From Burkholderiales bacterium (GTDB lineage Bacteria > Pseudomonadota > Gammaproteobacteria > Burkholderiales > Burkholderiaceae_E), in contig JAPOKJ010000013.1 of NCBI GenBank assembly GCA_029977705.1, positions 1 to 64,000 on the forward strand: 64,000 nucleotides of DNA, in the 5' to 3' direction. Below the pieces are notes generated by a model. The model was not told the origin of the DNA. It searched no databases and was given only the letters and a program-made list of their open reading frames with translations. Shown here one piece after another: positions 44,307-55,404 of this stretch. Each line of letters starts with the position of its first letter. Position 1 is the stretch's first letter. The position numbers and the translations under genes were made by a program.

Positions 44307-45320
44307 ATGAATCGCCCCATCACCATCGAACTGGCCTGGCTCGAGGACTCCCTGCTCGGTCCGCCCCTGGCCATTGTCGACACCCTGCGACTGATCAACG
44401 CCCTCAGCGCCCTGCGCCATCGCGGCCAGAATGCCCTGCTCTGGCGCTGGCGCAACCTGAAGGGCAGCAGGGTGGCACGCCAATGGAGCTGCGGACCGAT
44501 GCCGGCCGGCACGCCGGATGTGCTGATCGTGCCGGGCTGGATGGCCCGCAATGGCCCCCACCTGGATCGCCTGGTACGCCAGCATCGCGCGCTGGGCGAG
44601 CGCATCCGGCATGCCCACCAGGCGGGTGCGGACATCGTCGGCATCTATACCGGCGGGGCATTGCTGGCAGCTGCCGGCCTGCTCCAAGGCCGTGCAGCCA
44701 GCCTGCCCTGGGCCTTCGCGCAAAGCATCCTGCGGCAGGACCCGAGCCTGCTCATCCAGAGCCAGTCCTTCAGTGAAAGCGACCGAGCCTGGACCTGCGA
44801 CACGCCCCTGGCCGCGGTCCCCATGCTGTTGCAATGCCTGCGCCGACGCGGCATGGCCGCCCTGACCGACTCGGTGGAGCACCTGTGGCTGCACAGCGAC
44901 TCGCGCCAGCGCCTGTCCGCGATCGCCTCGCGTACCCAGACCAGCCGGGCAGGCCCCGGCAGCATCGAGAGGGCCCGACGCTATCTCGAGGACCATCAGG
45001 GCGAACCATATGACCTGGGCCGAACCGCTGCCTATGCCGCGACCAGTCCGCGATCCCTGTTGCGCCACTTCCGGCAGGTGCAGGGACAAACGCCGCTGCA
45101 GTACCTGCATGGCCTGCGCAGCACGCGCGCCCGCATGCTGCTCGAGACCTCCTACCTGTCGATCGAGGAGATCGCCCTGCAATGCGGTTATCGGGACGTG
45201 GCCATGTTCCGCCGCATCTTCGCGCGCGAGACCGGGCTGAAGCCCTCTGACTACCGTGATCGCTACCGCCTGCGCAGCCCGCGGCGGGACTGGGGCCGGG
45301 ACCTGCGGCAGGTGCAATGA
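44307..45320 (+). CDS. GlxA-type AraC family transcriptional regulator
   Basis: This is a 337-residue regulator with an N-terminal DJ-1/PfpI-like domain (residues 5-185) and a C-terminal double helix-turn-helix (about residues 220-320). The nucleophile elbow reads GIYTGGALLAAAG, with Thr where catalytic relatives have Cys, so the domain is probably a ligand sensor. The DNA-binding part has AAYAATSPRSLLRHFRQVQGQTPLQYL and SIEEIALQCGYRDVAMFRRIFARETGLKPSDYR. The ATG at 44307 is chosen because starting at the upstream GTG would translate the operator repeats. It is divergent from the tctC-M81 unit, which it likely controls. Confidence 0.92.
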   Translation: MNRPITIELAWLEDSLLGPPLAIVDTLRLINALSALRHRGQNALLWRWRNLKGSRVARQWSCGPMPAGTPDVLIVPGWMARNGPHLDRLVRQHRALGERIRHAHQAGADIVGIYTGGALLAAAGLLQGRAASLPWAFAQSILRQDPSLLIQSQSFSESDRAWTCDTPLAAVPMLLQCLRRRGMAALTDSVEHLWLHSDSRQRLSAIASRTQTSRAGPGSIERARRYLEDHQGEPYDLGRTAAYAATSPRSLLRHFRQVQGQTPLQYLHGLRSTRARMLLETSYLSIEEIALQCGYRDVAMFRRIFARETGLKPSDYRDRYRLRSPRRDWGRDLRQVQ

Positions 45321-45406
45321 CACGGGGCGGCCTTGCCGCCGCAATGACACGTCCCGGGGTGGCCAGCGCAGGCCTGCGCCAGAATGATCGAAACGAGGAG
45401 CCTGTC

Positions 45407-46072
45407 ATGAATCCATCGCCAGCAACCCATGCCCTGACCCAACGCCTGTCGTCCTGCTACACCGGTGCAGTGCACGATGTGCTGCGCGCCATGGGTCACG
45501 AGCGCATCGTTCTGCCCGCCGGCATCAAGGCCATCGAGCCCGGCACCCGCCTGGCGGGGCCGGTGTGGACCGTGTCCGGACATATCGACCGCAGCCTGTC
45601 CCGCCACGACACCTTGCTCGGCTGGTGCACGCTGCTGTCGAAAACCCCGGCCGGCCATGTCGTCATCTGCCAGCCCAACAACCACGAGGTTGCCCTGATG
45701 GGCGAACTGTCGGCGCAGACGCTCAAGGCGCGCGGCGTGCTCGGTTACATCGTCGATGGCGGCTCGCGCGACACCGACCTGGTGCTGCAGGAAAAGTTTC
45801 CGGTGTTCTGCAGCTTCCTGACTCCCTCGGATATCGTGCAGCGCTGGATCCCGGACCGATATGGCGAGCCGATCACCATCGGCGAGGTCACCATCCGCAG
45901 CGGCGACTGGGTCCTGGGCGATCGCGACGGGGTGGTGATCATCCCCGGCGACATCGTCGAGGAAGTGGTGACCCGTACCGAGGAGGTCGTCAGCACCGAA
46001 TCGGCCATGCGCCAGGCCCTGATCGGCGGCATGGATCCGGTCGCGGCCTATCTCAAGTACGGCAAATTCTGA
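45407..46072 (+). CDS. RraA family protein (possible oxaloacetate decarboxylase/aldolase)
   Basis: This is a 221-residue protein of the RraA/MenG fold, which includes 4-hydroxy-4-methyl-2-oxoglutarate aldolases and oxaloacetate decarboxylases. It shows SSCYTGAVHDVLRAMG, a GELSAQTLKARGVLGYIVDG loop and the metal-site GSRDTD. A late GDWVLGDRDGVVIIP is also standard. An Arg and Asp in the DGGSRD segment are the usual pyruvate and Mg contacts. GAGGAG lies before the ATG. It follows the AraC gene by 86 bases and may be part of the same metabolic unit as the M81 and Bug genes. A role in RNase E control is unlikely. Confidence 0.9.
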   Translation: MNPSPATHALTQRLSSCYTGAVHDVLRAMGHERIVLPAGIKAIEPGTRLAGPVWTVSGHIDRSLSRHDTLLGWCTLLSKTPAGHVVICQPNNHEVALMGELSAQTLKARGVLGYIVDGGSRDTDLVLQEKFPVFCSFLTPSDIVQRWIPDRYGEPITIGEVTIRSGDWVLGDRDGVVIIPGDIVEEVVTRTEEVVSTESAMRQALIGGMDPVAAYLKYGKF

Positions 46073-46085
46073 AGCCGGGCTGCCC

Positions 46086-46808
46086 TCAATCGCCGAGGCT
46101 GTCGCGCAGGCGCCGCTCCTCGGCATCGTCCGGGTCCAGGATCAGGATGCGGTCAAGCACGCGCCGCAGACGGGCCACCTGAGCCTGCTGACGGTGAATC
46201 TCGCGCAGGTTGCGCAGCATCCGCAACAGGATGTCGCGGGCGCTGGCGGCCTGCAGGAACAGCCCGGTGGGCACCTCGTGCTCGCCGGTCAGGCCGAGGC
46301 GGCGCCGGTAGGGATCGAGACGCTCGAGAATGTCCTCGTGGGACAGGCTTTGACCCGTGAATGGATCGAGAACCACCGGCCCCTCATGCAGGTTGACCTT
46401 GATCAGGAAGTGCCCCGGGAACGAGACCCCATGGGCCTCCAGCCCGACGCTGCGGGCCAGTTCGACGAACAGCACCGCCAGCGTGATCGGTATGCCGCGC
46501 CGGCTCTCGAGCACCTTGTGCAGGTAGCTGTTGTCAGGGTCGTAATAATCGTTGACGTTGCCGGCAAAGCCCATCGTCTGATAGAAGAACGCGATCGCCT
46601 CGCGCAGGCGCGCCAGTTCGGTCTGCACGTCACGACAGCGGGCGGCCAGGCGCTGGCCGAGCGTGTCCACCTGCGAGAGCACCTGCTGCAGGTCCAGTCC
46701 CGGGTAGTCATCCTGGGCCAGTGACGCGGCCGCCTCCAGCAGCGGGATCTGCGTCGGCTCGCGCACCAGCATCCGGAAGTAGGACAAGTCGGAAACGGGG
46801 TCGTACAT
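46086..46808 (-). CDS. SirB1 family protein (transglutaminase-like fold with TPR tail)
   Basis: This is a 240-residue protein of the SirB1/YchA family. The N-terminal helical part leads into YDPDNSYLHKVLESRRGIPITLAVLFVELA, the typical core. GVSFPGHFLIKVN and VVLDPFTGQSLS follow, where the transglutaminase-like His and Asp lie; the usual Cys is not evident, so it is likely not catalytic. The C-terminal RRVLDRILILDPDDAEERRLR looks like the TPR end. Function is unknown. It is convergent with the RraA-family gene and divergent from the amidohydrolase gene. Confidence 0.88.
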   Translation of the reverse strand: MYDPVSDLSYFRMLVREPTQIPLLEAAASLAQDDYPGLDLQQVLSQVDTLGQRLAARCRDVQTELARLREAIAFFYQTMGFAGNVNDYYDPDNSYLHKVLESRRGIPITLAVLFVELARSVGLEAHGVSFPGHFLIKVNLHEGPVVLDPFTGQSLSHEDILERLDPYRRRLGLTGEHEVPTGLFLQAASARDILLRMLRNLREIHRQQAQVARLRRVLDRILILDPDDAEERRLRDSLGD

Positions 46809-46850
46809 GCCGCATAATGGTACCGGAGACAGGCTCTGACCCCTTCAATC

Positions 46851-48083
46851 ATGTGGAACCCCCCGCTGCTTCGCAGCGCCCTGCTCGGCCTTGCGCTGCT
46901 GGCGCCGCTGACCTCGCAGTCGGCCGATGCCGGCGCCGACGCCTTGCCCCTGTTCGATGCGCATGTGCACTACAGCCATGATGCGGTCGCCCAGATCGGT
47001 GCCGAGCAGGTGCTGGCCCTGATGCGGCAGGCCGGCCTGCGCCGCGCCATGGTCTCCAGTTCCGACGACGAGGGCACACAAAAGCTTTATCGCCTGGCGC
47101 CCGATCTGATCGTGCCCAGCCTGCGGCCCTACCGGCTGCGCAGCGACGTCTCGACCTGGGTGCGCGACGCCGGCATCATCGACTACCTCGAGCAGCGCCT
47201 GGCGCGGCATCGCTACGCCGCGATCGGCGAGTTTCACCTGTACGGGGCCGATGCCGACCTGCCGGTGCCGCGCCGCATGATCGCCTTGTCCCAGCAGCAC
47301 CAGCTGATCCTGCATGCCCATTCGGATATCGATGCAGTCGAGCGGATTTTCCGGCAGGCACCCAATGCGACGGTGCTGTGGGCCCATTCCGGATTCGAGC
47401 GCCCGGAAGCGGTCCGCGAGATGCTGCGCAAGCATCCCCGTCTGTATGCCGACCTGGCCTACCGCACCGATCAGGCCGACCCCGAGTGGACCGCCGTATT
47501 CATGGCCCTGCCGGAGCGCTTCGTGGTCGGCACCGACACCTTCACACCCGAGCGCCTGTACTACATCCCGGACCACGCGCGCTTCTCGCGGCAATGGCTC
47601 AAGGCCCTGCCCGCCGCCGTCGCCGAGCGCATCGGATGGCGCAACGGCGAAACCCTGATGGCCAGCTTCTGGGACGCACGGGCAGCGGCCGGATGTGCGC
47701 CGGGTCCTAGTCAGGCTCCCGAGCCGAACACGGCGCTGAGCGCAAGCCTGCAGCTTCGGGCCAAAGCCGGCGAGGGTCCCGGGGTCGGCGAGCCCTTTGG
47801 GCTGCAGGTCATCGTCTGCCCGCGCCAGGCCGGTGCCCGGATCACGAGCCTGAGCCTGGAGGCCAGCATGCCCGAGCATCAGCATGGCATGAATTACCGG
47901 CCACGCCTGAGCCAGTCAGCGTTTCCCTCGGCGGGCGCCGGGGCGCGCCGCCTGGAGGCCGAGGGACTGCTCTTTCACATGCCCGGCAAGTGGCTGATCG
48001 AGGTGACGGTGCAAGGCCAGGACAGCCAGGGCCAGCCCTGGAGCAAACCCGAGCGGCTTCGCTTCGTACACACCCAGCGCTGA
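46851..48083 (+). CDS. Secreted amidohydrolase-2 protein with C-terminal YtkA/FixH-like domain
   Basis: This is a 410-residue protein with a signal peptide (about residues 1-25, ending SQSADA). Residues 33-285 form an amidohydrolase-2 TIM barrel with the metal motif DAHVHYS, GEFHLYG, LHAHSD, LWAHSGFE and GTDTF. Residues 300-410 form a beta-sandwich that resembles the YtkA/FixH domain, with MPEHQHGMNYRPRLSQ and GLLFHMPGKWLIEVTVQ; the EHQHGM cluster could bind metal such as copper. This fusion is unusual. It lies 13 bases ahead of a MauG-type di-haem gene, so both probably work in the periplasm on one process. Substrate unknown. Confidence 0.75.
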   Translation: MWNPPLLRSALLGLALLAPLTSQSADAGADALPLFDAHVHYSHDAVAQIGAEQVLALMRQAGLRRAMVSSSDDEGTQKLYRLAPDLIVPSLRPYRLRSDVSTWVRDAGIIDYLEQRLARHRYAAIGEFHLYGADADLPVPRRMIALSQQHQLILHAHSDIDAVERIFRQAPNATVLWAHSGFERPEAVREMLRKHPRLYADLAYRTDQADPEWTAVFMALPERFVVGTDTFTPERLYYIPDHARFSRQWLKALPAAVAERIGWRNGETLMASFWDARAAAGCAPGPSQAPEPNTALSASLQLRAKAGEGPGVGEPFGLQVIVCPRQAGARITSLSLEASMPEHQHGMNYRPRLSQSAFPSAGAGARRLEAEGLLFHMPGKWLIEVTVQGQDSQGQPWSKPERLRFVHTQR

Positions 48084-48096
48084 GGCCGGCGCGCCG

Positions 48097-49428
48097 ATGT
48101 CCGGACCCCTCTGCCCTGCACCAGCGGCACCGCCATGCCGGGCAGGCCTGGGCCGGCCGCGCACCGCCTGGCGTCTGCGTGTGCGCACCGCCCTGCTGCT
48201 GATGGGGATGCTGGCCCTCCTGCCGGCAGGCCCGGGGCGCCTGTCCACGCCGCAGGCCCATGCTTCGGCCACCCATGAACCGAAACCGCCCGCCCCCCTG
48301 GACTGGGATGCGCGAGAGCGGGCCCTGATCCGCAGTCTTGGCCCTTGGCCTGCCGCCGCCCTCTCGCTCGAGGAGCGGCAGGCCGTCAATCCGCTGGCGG
48401 GTCGCCCCCAGGCCATCGTGCTGGGCCAGTCCTTGTTCAGCGATCCCCGGCTCTCGGGCAATGGTCAGGTGTCCTGTGCCTCGTGCCATGAACCGGCGCG
48501 TCGCTTCACCGACGGCCGCCCGACCTCCATCGGGCTGGCCGACCTGGAGCGCAATACGCCTTCCCTGAACGACCTGGCCGGACAGCGCTGGTTCGGGTGG
48601 GATGGCGGCAGCGACAGCCTGTGGGCCGCGAGCATCCGACCGCTGCTCGATGCGCGCGAGATGGGCGGCTCTGCACAACGGGTGGATGAGGTCCTGCGCG
48701 CCGATACGGCCTACCGGCAGGCCGCGCAGGCGCTCAAGCCCTTCATTGCGCGACCGGCCGATGCCAGCGAACAGGAACACAGCCTGGTGCTGGCGGCAAT
48801 GGCACTCGGGGCCTGGATGGAAACCCTGCAAAGCCCGCGCACGCCCTTTGATGTCTTTCGTGACGCGCTGCTCTCCGAGCAACAGTCGGGCGGTGCGCTG
48901 GCCGGGCTCGCGGCCAGCCCCTTGTCAGCTGCAGCCCAGCGCGGCCTGCGCCTGTTCCTGGGCAAGGGCAACTGCAGCCTTTGTCACGGCGGCCCGGCCT
49001 TCACCCACGGCGAATTCCATGACATCGGCATCGCCTTCCTGCTCCCCGCCCGGTGGCCGGGTCAAGCCCCGCGTGTGGATCCCGGCCGCTACCGGGGCAT
49101 CGAGCGGGTCCTGTCCGACCGATACAACCAGGCGGGCCCCTGGAGCCCCGACCCGCAAGGGGCGCGGGCCCGGCTCCTGCGCCAGACCCTGCTGCAGCAC
49201 CGCAACTGGGGGGAGTGGAAGATCCCCAGCCTGCGCCAGTTGCGTCACAGCGCCCCTTACATGCACGCCGGCAGCCATGCCAGCCTGCGCGAGGTCATCC
49301 GCCATTACTCGGCGCTCAATGAAGAAAGGCTTCACCTCGATGGTGAAGCCCTTCTCAAACCCCTGAACCTGTCGGCCCGGGAAGAAGACGATCTGCTGGC
49401 CTTTCTCGACAGCCTGAGTTCGCCCTGA
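48097..49428 (+). CDS. MauG-like di-haem cytochrome c peroxidase
   Basis: This is a protein of up to 443 residues of the cytochrome c peroxidase/MauG family. The two haem c motifs are CASCH at residues 127-131 and CSLCH at 293-297. Further family parts are NTPSLNDLAG, DAREMGGS and a C-terminal APYMHAGSHASLREVIRHYS. An N-terminal export sequence (RVRTALLLMGMLALLPAG) begins about 28 residues in, so a later start is possible. It follows the amidohydrolase/YtkA-like gene by 13 bases. Such enzymes reduce peroxide or oxidise a partner protein; the partner here may be the upstream protein, which is a guess. Confidence 0.88.
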   Translation: MSGPLCPAPAAPPCRAGLGRPRTAWRLRVRTALLLMGMLALLPAGPGRLSTPQAHASATHEPKPPAPLDWDARERALIRSLGPWPAAALSLEERQAVNPLAGRPQAIVLGQSLFSDPRLSGNGQVSCASCHEPARRFTDGRPTSIGLADLERNTPSLNDLAGQRWFGWDGGSDSLWAASIRPLLDAREMGGSAQRVDEVLRADTAYRQAAQALKPFIARPADASEQEHSLVLAAMALGAWMETLQSPRTPFDVFRDALLSEQQSGGALAGLAASPLSAAAQRGLRLFLGKGNCSLCHGGPAFTHGEFHDIGIAFLLPARWPGQAPRVDPGRYRGIERVLSDRYNQAGPWSPDPQGARARLLRQTLLQHRNWGEWKIPSLRQLRHSAPYMHAGSHASLREVIRHYSALNEERLHLDGEALLKPLNLSAREEDDLLAFLDSLSSP

Positions 49429-49438
49429 GCCGCGTCGC

Positions 49439-50503
49439 TTACTGGACCACCTGGGCCAGTTCGCCCTTGGCGTACCGGGTGATCATGACCGACAGCGGCA
49501 CGCCCGCGATCTTGCTGCCCTGGCCGGCACAACCGAACTGCTGATAGCGCTGCACACATATCGCCTTGGCAGCTGCCGTGGCTGGCTTGAGATACTCGCG
49601 GGGATCGAACTTGCCCGGATTCTCGACGAAGAACTTGCGGATCGCCGCGGTCATCGCCAGGCGGATGTCGGTATCGATGTTGATCTTGCGCACACCGTAC
49701 TTGATGGCTTCCTGGATTTCCTCGACCGGCACGCCATAGGTTTCCTTCATGTCGCCACCGTACTTGCGGATTTCCGCCAGCAGATCCTGGGGCACCGAGG
49801 AGGAGCCATGCATCACCAGGTGGGTGTTGGGGATGCGGCGATTGATCTCCTTGATGCGGCTGATCGCCAGGATGTCACCGGTCGGCTTGCGGCTGAACTT
49901 GTAGGCGCCATGCGAGGTACCGATGGCGATGGCCAGCGCATCGACCTGGGTCTGCTTGACGAAGTCGGCAGCCTGCTCGGGGTCGGTCAGCAACTGCTCG
50001 CGGGTCATGGTGGCATCGGTGCCGTGACCGTCTTCCTTGTCGCCCTTCATGGTCTCGAGCGAGCCCAGGCAGCCCAGTTCGCCCTCGACGGTCACACCCA
50101 CGGCATGGGCCATGTCGACCACCTTGCGGGTGGTATCGACGTTGTACTCGTAGGTGGCGATGGTCTTGCCGTCCTCGTTCAGGGAACCGTCCATCATCAC
50201 CGAGGAAAAGCCCAGATCGATGGCGCCGCGGCAGATGGCCGGCGACTGGCCATGGTCCTGGTGCATCACGATCGGCACCTTCGGATAGGCCTCCACTGCG
50301 GCCTGGATCAGGTGCTTGAGAAAGGATTCGCCAGCGTACTTGCGGGCACCGGCCGAGGCCTGCATGATCACCGGCGCATCCAGTTCCGCGGCCGCCTGCA
50401 TGATCGCCTGGACCTGCTCCAGGTTATTGACGTTGAACGCCGGGATGCCATAGGCGTTTTCGGCGGCGTGGTCGAGAAGTTGGCGCATCGAGACAAGAGG
50501 CAT
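49439..50503 (-). CDS. fba: Class II fructose-bisphosphate aldolase
   Basis: This is a 354-residue zinc aldolase that cleaves fructose 1,6-bisphosphate. It shows [26 protein letters not shown] with zinc-site His, [22 protein letters not shown] and [10 protein letters not shown], with the [14 protein letters not shown] phosphate loop. It matches the B subtype (Calvin-type) common in Burkholderiales. The start at [10 protein letters not shown] is set by family length. It is 131 bases downstream of pyk on the same strand. Confidence 0.97.
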   Translation of the reverse strand: MPLVSMRQLLDHAAENAYGIPAFNVNNLEQVQAIMQAAAELDAPVIMQASAGARKYAGESFLKHLIQAAVEAYPKVPIVMHQDHGQSPAICRGAIDLGFSSVMMDGSLNEDGKTIATYEYNVDTTRKVVDMAHAVGVTVEGELGCLGSLETMKGDKEDGHGTDATMTREQLLTDPEQAADFVKQTQVDALAIAIGTSHGAYKFSRKPTGDILAISRIKEINRRIPNTHLVMHGSSSVPQDLLAEIRKYGGDMKETYGVPVEEIQEAIKYGVRKINIDTDIRLAMTAAIRKFFVENPGKFDPREYLKPATAAAKAICVQRYQQFGCAGQGSKIAGVPLSVMITRYAKGELAQVVQ

Positions 50504-50634
50504 GGCTGGCTCCAGATGGGTTTTGGCGATTTGCGCCGAATTATCGCAAAAAACCGCCGCCTGCCGGCGCAACAAAGTGCTCACGCCCCCCAAATCGGTG
50601 CGCCGTGCCCGATTCACACGACTTTGCGCATCAA

Positions 50635-52071
<1,437 letters not shown>

Positions 52072-52155
52072 GAATCACCTGGGAAAACATTGTTCTTGTG
52101 TTCCCGATTGTGCCTCAGATTTGTGACCGCCGCGATGCATGCCGGCCCCGGAAGG

Positions 52156-52176
52156 CCGTCCGCACTGTACGGACGG
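52156..52176. repeat. Perfect hairpin between pyk and the PP2C signalling gene
   Basis: An inverted repeat CCGTCCG-N7-CGGACGG lies 18 bases after the stop of the signalling gene, on its downstream side. It has no T-run in either direction. It could be a weak terminator or an RNA-stability element. Confidence 0.45.
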
Positions 52177-52193
52177 TCCGCCGGCCTGGATGC

Positions 52194-55100
52194 TCAGGCC
52201 ATTTCGAGATACACGTCCGAGGCGTCCTCGGCATCGACGCTGACCAGCTTGCGCAGCAGGATGGTGTTCACGCCGCTGTCATGGTTGTAGATGTAGCCGC
52301 CATCACAGACATCGCGGATGATGCCCATGCCGAATCCGCCCTCGGGGAAATCGTCCAGGTTGGGATCGGGACGATCCAGATCCGGCGTGTAAGAGTCCGC
52401 CAGGTAGATCATTTCCAGCTCGATGCTGCCGGGCTCGCAGGTCACCAGCACCTCGATCGGCGCGCCCGCCAGTTGCCCCTTGGCATGACGCACGATATTG
52501 GTGAAGGCTTCGACGACAGCCACCGTGTAGAGCGAGGCGGTACCCTCGTCCAGACCGATCCGGGTCGCATTGTCCATGACCATGTGACGCAAGGGTTCGA
52601 TGGACTCGATCGCCGATTCCATCTCGACACGGTGGGTGTTGTTGCGATCCGAGCGCATCGCCAGCACCATCGTCAAGTCGTCGGTAAAGCGCACGCCCTC
52701 GTCGAACAACCCCTTGCGCATCTGATGCATGGCGGCGGCCGGCGTGTGGAACTTCGAGAGCATGGCGCACAGCTCTTCCTTCAGGCGATCATGCCCGAGG
52801 CGCTCGCCACTGCTCAGCACCGCATCGGTGACGCCATCGGAGTGCATGAAAAGCGAATCCAGGGCCGACATCTTCTCGGTACCTTGCGAAAACTCCATCT
52901 TCTCGAGGACACCGAGCGGCGGATGCTGATTATGCAACTGGCGGGGCTCCTTGCCCGGCCGGATCAGCATCGGCTCCTCGTGACCGCAGCCCACCCAGGA
53001 AACGGTATTGGACAAGGTATCGATGCGCACATAGCACAGCGTCACGAAATTCTCGAGCGCCTGCAAGTGCGGCGTGATGGCGTCGTGCACCGCGCGAACC
53101 ACCTCGGCGGGCGTGGGCAACACGCCGCGGCGGGAGCGGTCCGTCATCAGTTCGATCATCGAACGCGACAGCTGCATCTTGACGGCAGCGCCCATCAAGG
53201 CTGCGTTGACGCCCTTGCCCATCACATCGCCCACGATGATATCCACCGAATGGGCGCTGGGGCAGATCAATTCGACGAAATCGCCATCAACACCCTGCGA
53301 GGCCTGGTTGAAACTGGACACCCACAGGTCCGCAATGCGCCGGTTCTGGGGTGTCAGCAACAGGGAGCGCTGGATGCGCGAGCCGACGTTGATCTCGGTC
53401 TCGCGGGCACGCTGGAGTTCACGAGCCAGTTCACGCGACTTGATCAACAACTGGGCGCGCTCGGACTCGGTCGCCTTGCGCTCGGTGATATCGGTGTTGG
53501 TACCCACCAGGCGCAGCGGCTTGGCACTGCTCTTGCTGCGCTCGACCACCATGCCGCGGGTATGAATCCATTTCCATTGGCCGTCCTTGCAACGCATCCG
53601 GCATTCGGCCGAGAAATTCCCGGTGTGGGCCTCCAGGTGCGCACTCAGTCCGGTGGCCACCAGCTTGCGCTCATCGGGGTGGATCAGCTCAAGCCAGTCT
53701 TCATGACGGTTGGAGACCTCTCCTTCCTCGTAGCCAAGCATGGCCAACCACTGCGGGGAATACAGCATCCGGCCGCTGCGCACATCCCAGTCCCACACGC
53801 CATCGCCTGCCGCCTCGAGCGCCAGCTTCCAGCGCTGCTCGGATTCACGCAGCAGGCGTTCAGCCATGTAGCGCTCGGAGATGTCTCGCACCGTCACCGT
53901 GTAAAAGGTTTCGCCGGGCATCGGGACGCGCGCGATCGCATATTCGATCGGAAAGCGCGTGCCATCGAGCCTGACCGCTTCGACCTGCATGCGGCGATTG
54001 AGCAGGTTGCTGTTGCTGGCCCCCAGAAAGCTGGCAAAGTTCTGGCTCATCGACTTACGGACTTCGGGTGCCAGGATCAGTTCGTCGACCGGTTTGCCGC
54101 GTCGCTCCAGGAGCCCCTTTCCGAACATCTTCTCGGCAGCAGGATTGAAGTCCATCACCATGCCCTGGCCATCGGTGGAGATCACCGCATCGAGGGAGGC
54201 CTCGAGGATCGACTTCTTTCGCGACTCCAGCTCCAGGGCCTGGGCAAAGGCCGTCTTGAGCCTGAGGGTGAGCTTTTCGTCACGAATCGCACTGCTGTGA
54301 ATGAACCAGGTCGAGCCCGCCAGCACCAACAGCAGCAGCAGCGTGACGGCGCCGATGCGCAAGGCGCCCTGGCGCAGTTGCTGACTGATCGATTCGCGCG
54401 ACTGCTCGACGATCACCACCATCGGGAACTGCCGGGTCACCCGGTAGGCCCCGATCACATCGGGATTGGTTACGCCGGGACCGCGATAGATCAAAAATTC
54501 ACGCTTGGCCAGCATGTCACGGAACAGGAGCGAATCGGCCAGCGAGGCGCCTGGCAGCAGGTTGACATTGTTGCTGGTCACCAGCACTTCGCCGCCATAG
54601 GAGCTCAGAAGCACCTGTACGTTTGGATCGTCGACGAGGCGCCCGAACTGGTTGGCTACATAGTCGAGATTGACCAGGGCGACCAGGTAGAGCGTGCCGG
54701 CCACGGGATGGCGGACGGTGCGCACCATCGGCAGCACCACCGGCGCCTTGGGCGCATCGGACAGGGGGCTGAGCGAGGTCACGCTGCGGCCGGCCAGGAT
54801 TCGCGTGGCGCGCAGACGCGTGCTGTCCACCGCAGGCTCGCCCAGGTTTCGCCAGCGCATGACGCCATCGCGATCTCCCTCGAAAGAACTGGCCAGGACC
54901 TTGCCCTCGCGGGTGACCAAGGCAATGCTGCGCAGGGCGCTTTGCCCCGCCGAGGCATTGGCCAGCAACTTGTCGAGCATATCGGAGTGATAAACCTCGC
55001 CCTGCCCTGCAATCGCTTCGGACAGTGACAGAGTGACCACGTCGATGCTCGAGATGACGCGCGCAGCCTGGTCTTCCAGTACCTTCGCATACAGGCCGGC

Positions 55101-55382
55101 ATTGGATTCGCTGGTGCGCTCGACGACCGAGCGCTCATAAAGAAAGAAGGCGCCGGCGGCCATCATGATCATGAAGGCCAGCAGCGTGGCAATGATCTTG
55201 GCGCGACGGCTTCTGCGACGGGCGGCATTGACCGCACTTTGCGCATCGAAGCCCCCCGAACGGGCCGCTTCATCCACCGGCAATGCATCGGCACCGGCAC
55301 CGCGACTGCCCGGCAGGGAAGGCGCCGTCTGGGCCCTGATTTCGGCGACACGCTGAGCCACGGATTTCTTTTTGGATGGCAT
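52194..55382 (-). CDS. Membrane CACHE-PAS-PAS sensor with PP2C (SpoIIE) phosphatase and RsbW-type kinase domain
   Basis: This is a 1062-residue signalling protein. A basic cytosolic head is followed by a membrane helix (about 62-82), a periplasmic CACHE-like sensor (about 90-335), a second helix (342-362), two PAS domains (about 390-505 and 515-640; the second ends with a PAC motif) and a short coiled coil. A SpoIIE-type PP2C phosphatase follows (about 685-885; DGDFVELI, VGDVMGKGVNAALMG, FMHSDGVTDA, FTDDLTMVL). A GHKL ATPase of RsbW type closes it (about 900-1050; VVEAFTNIVRHA, GGFGMGIIRD). Phosphatase and kinase in one chain suggest both directions of a STAS phosphorylation switch. The STAS gene lies two genes upstream. 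Confidence 0.9.
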   Translation of the reverse strand: MPSKKKSVAQRVAEIRAQTAPSLPGSRGAGADALPVDEAARSGGFDAQSAVNAARRRSRRAKIIATLLAFMIMMAAGAFFLYERSVVERTSESNAGLYAKVLEDQAARVISSIDVVTLSLSEAIAGQGEVYHSDMLDKLLANASAGQSALRSIALVTREGKVLASSFEGDRDGVMRWRNLGEPAVDSTRLRATRILAGRSVTSLSPLSDAPKAPVVLPMVRTVRHPVAGTLYLVALVNLDYVANQFGRLVDDPNVQVLLSSYGGEVLVTSNNVNLLPGASLADSLLFRDMLAKREFLIYRGPGVTNPDVIGAYRVTRQFPMVVIVEQSRESISQQLRQGALRIGAVTLLLLLVLAGSTWFIHSSAIRDEKLTLRLKTAFAQALELESRKKSILEASLDAVISTDGQGMVMDFNPAAEKMFGKGLLERRGKPVDELILAPEVRKSMSQNFASFLGASNSNLLNRRMQVEAVRLDGTRFPIEYAIARVPMPGETFYTVTVRDISERYMAERLLRESEQRWKLALEAAGDGVWDWDVRSGRMLYSPQWLAMLGYEEGEVSNRHEDWLELIHPDERKLVATGLSAHLEAHTGNFSAECRMRCKDGQWKWIHTRGMVVERSKSSAKPLRLVGTNTDITERKATESERAQLLIKSRELARELQRARETEINVGSRIQRSLLLTPQNRRIADLWVSSFNQASQGVDGDFVELICPSAHSVDIIVGDVMGKGVNAALMGAAVKMQLSRSMIELMTDRSRRGVLPTPAEVVRAVHDAITPHLQALENFVTLCYVRIDTLSNTVSWVGCGHEEPMLIRPGKEPRQLHNQHPPLGVLEKMEFSQGTEKMSALDSLFMHSDGVTDAVLSSGERLGHDRLKEELCAMLSKFHTPAAAMHQMRKGLFDEGVRFTDDLTMVLAMRSDRNNTHRVEMESAIESIEPLRHMVMDNATRIGLDEGTASLYTVAVVEAFTNIVRHAKGQLAGAPIEVLVTCEPGSIELEMIYLADSYTPDLDRPDPNLDDFPEGGFGMGIIRDVCDGGYIYNHDSGVNTILLRKLVSVDAEDASDVYLEMA

Positions 55383-55404
55383 GGGAAATACCCGGAGAAA
55401 GTAC

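Noticed and set aside
44205-45350. Open frame upstream of the TctC-type start that would make a 708-residue protein
   Set aside because: The extra part is the mirror of the AraC gene and has no signal peptide; the TctC signal sequence and ribosome site lie at 44204.
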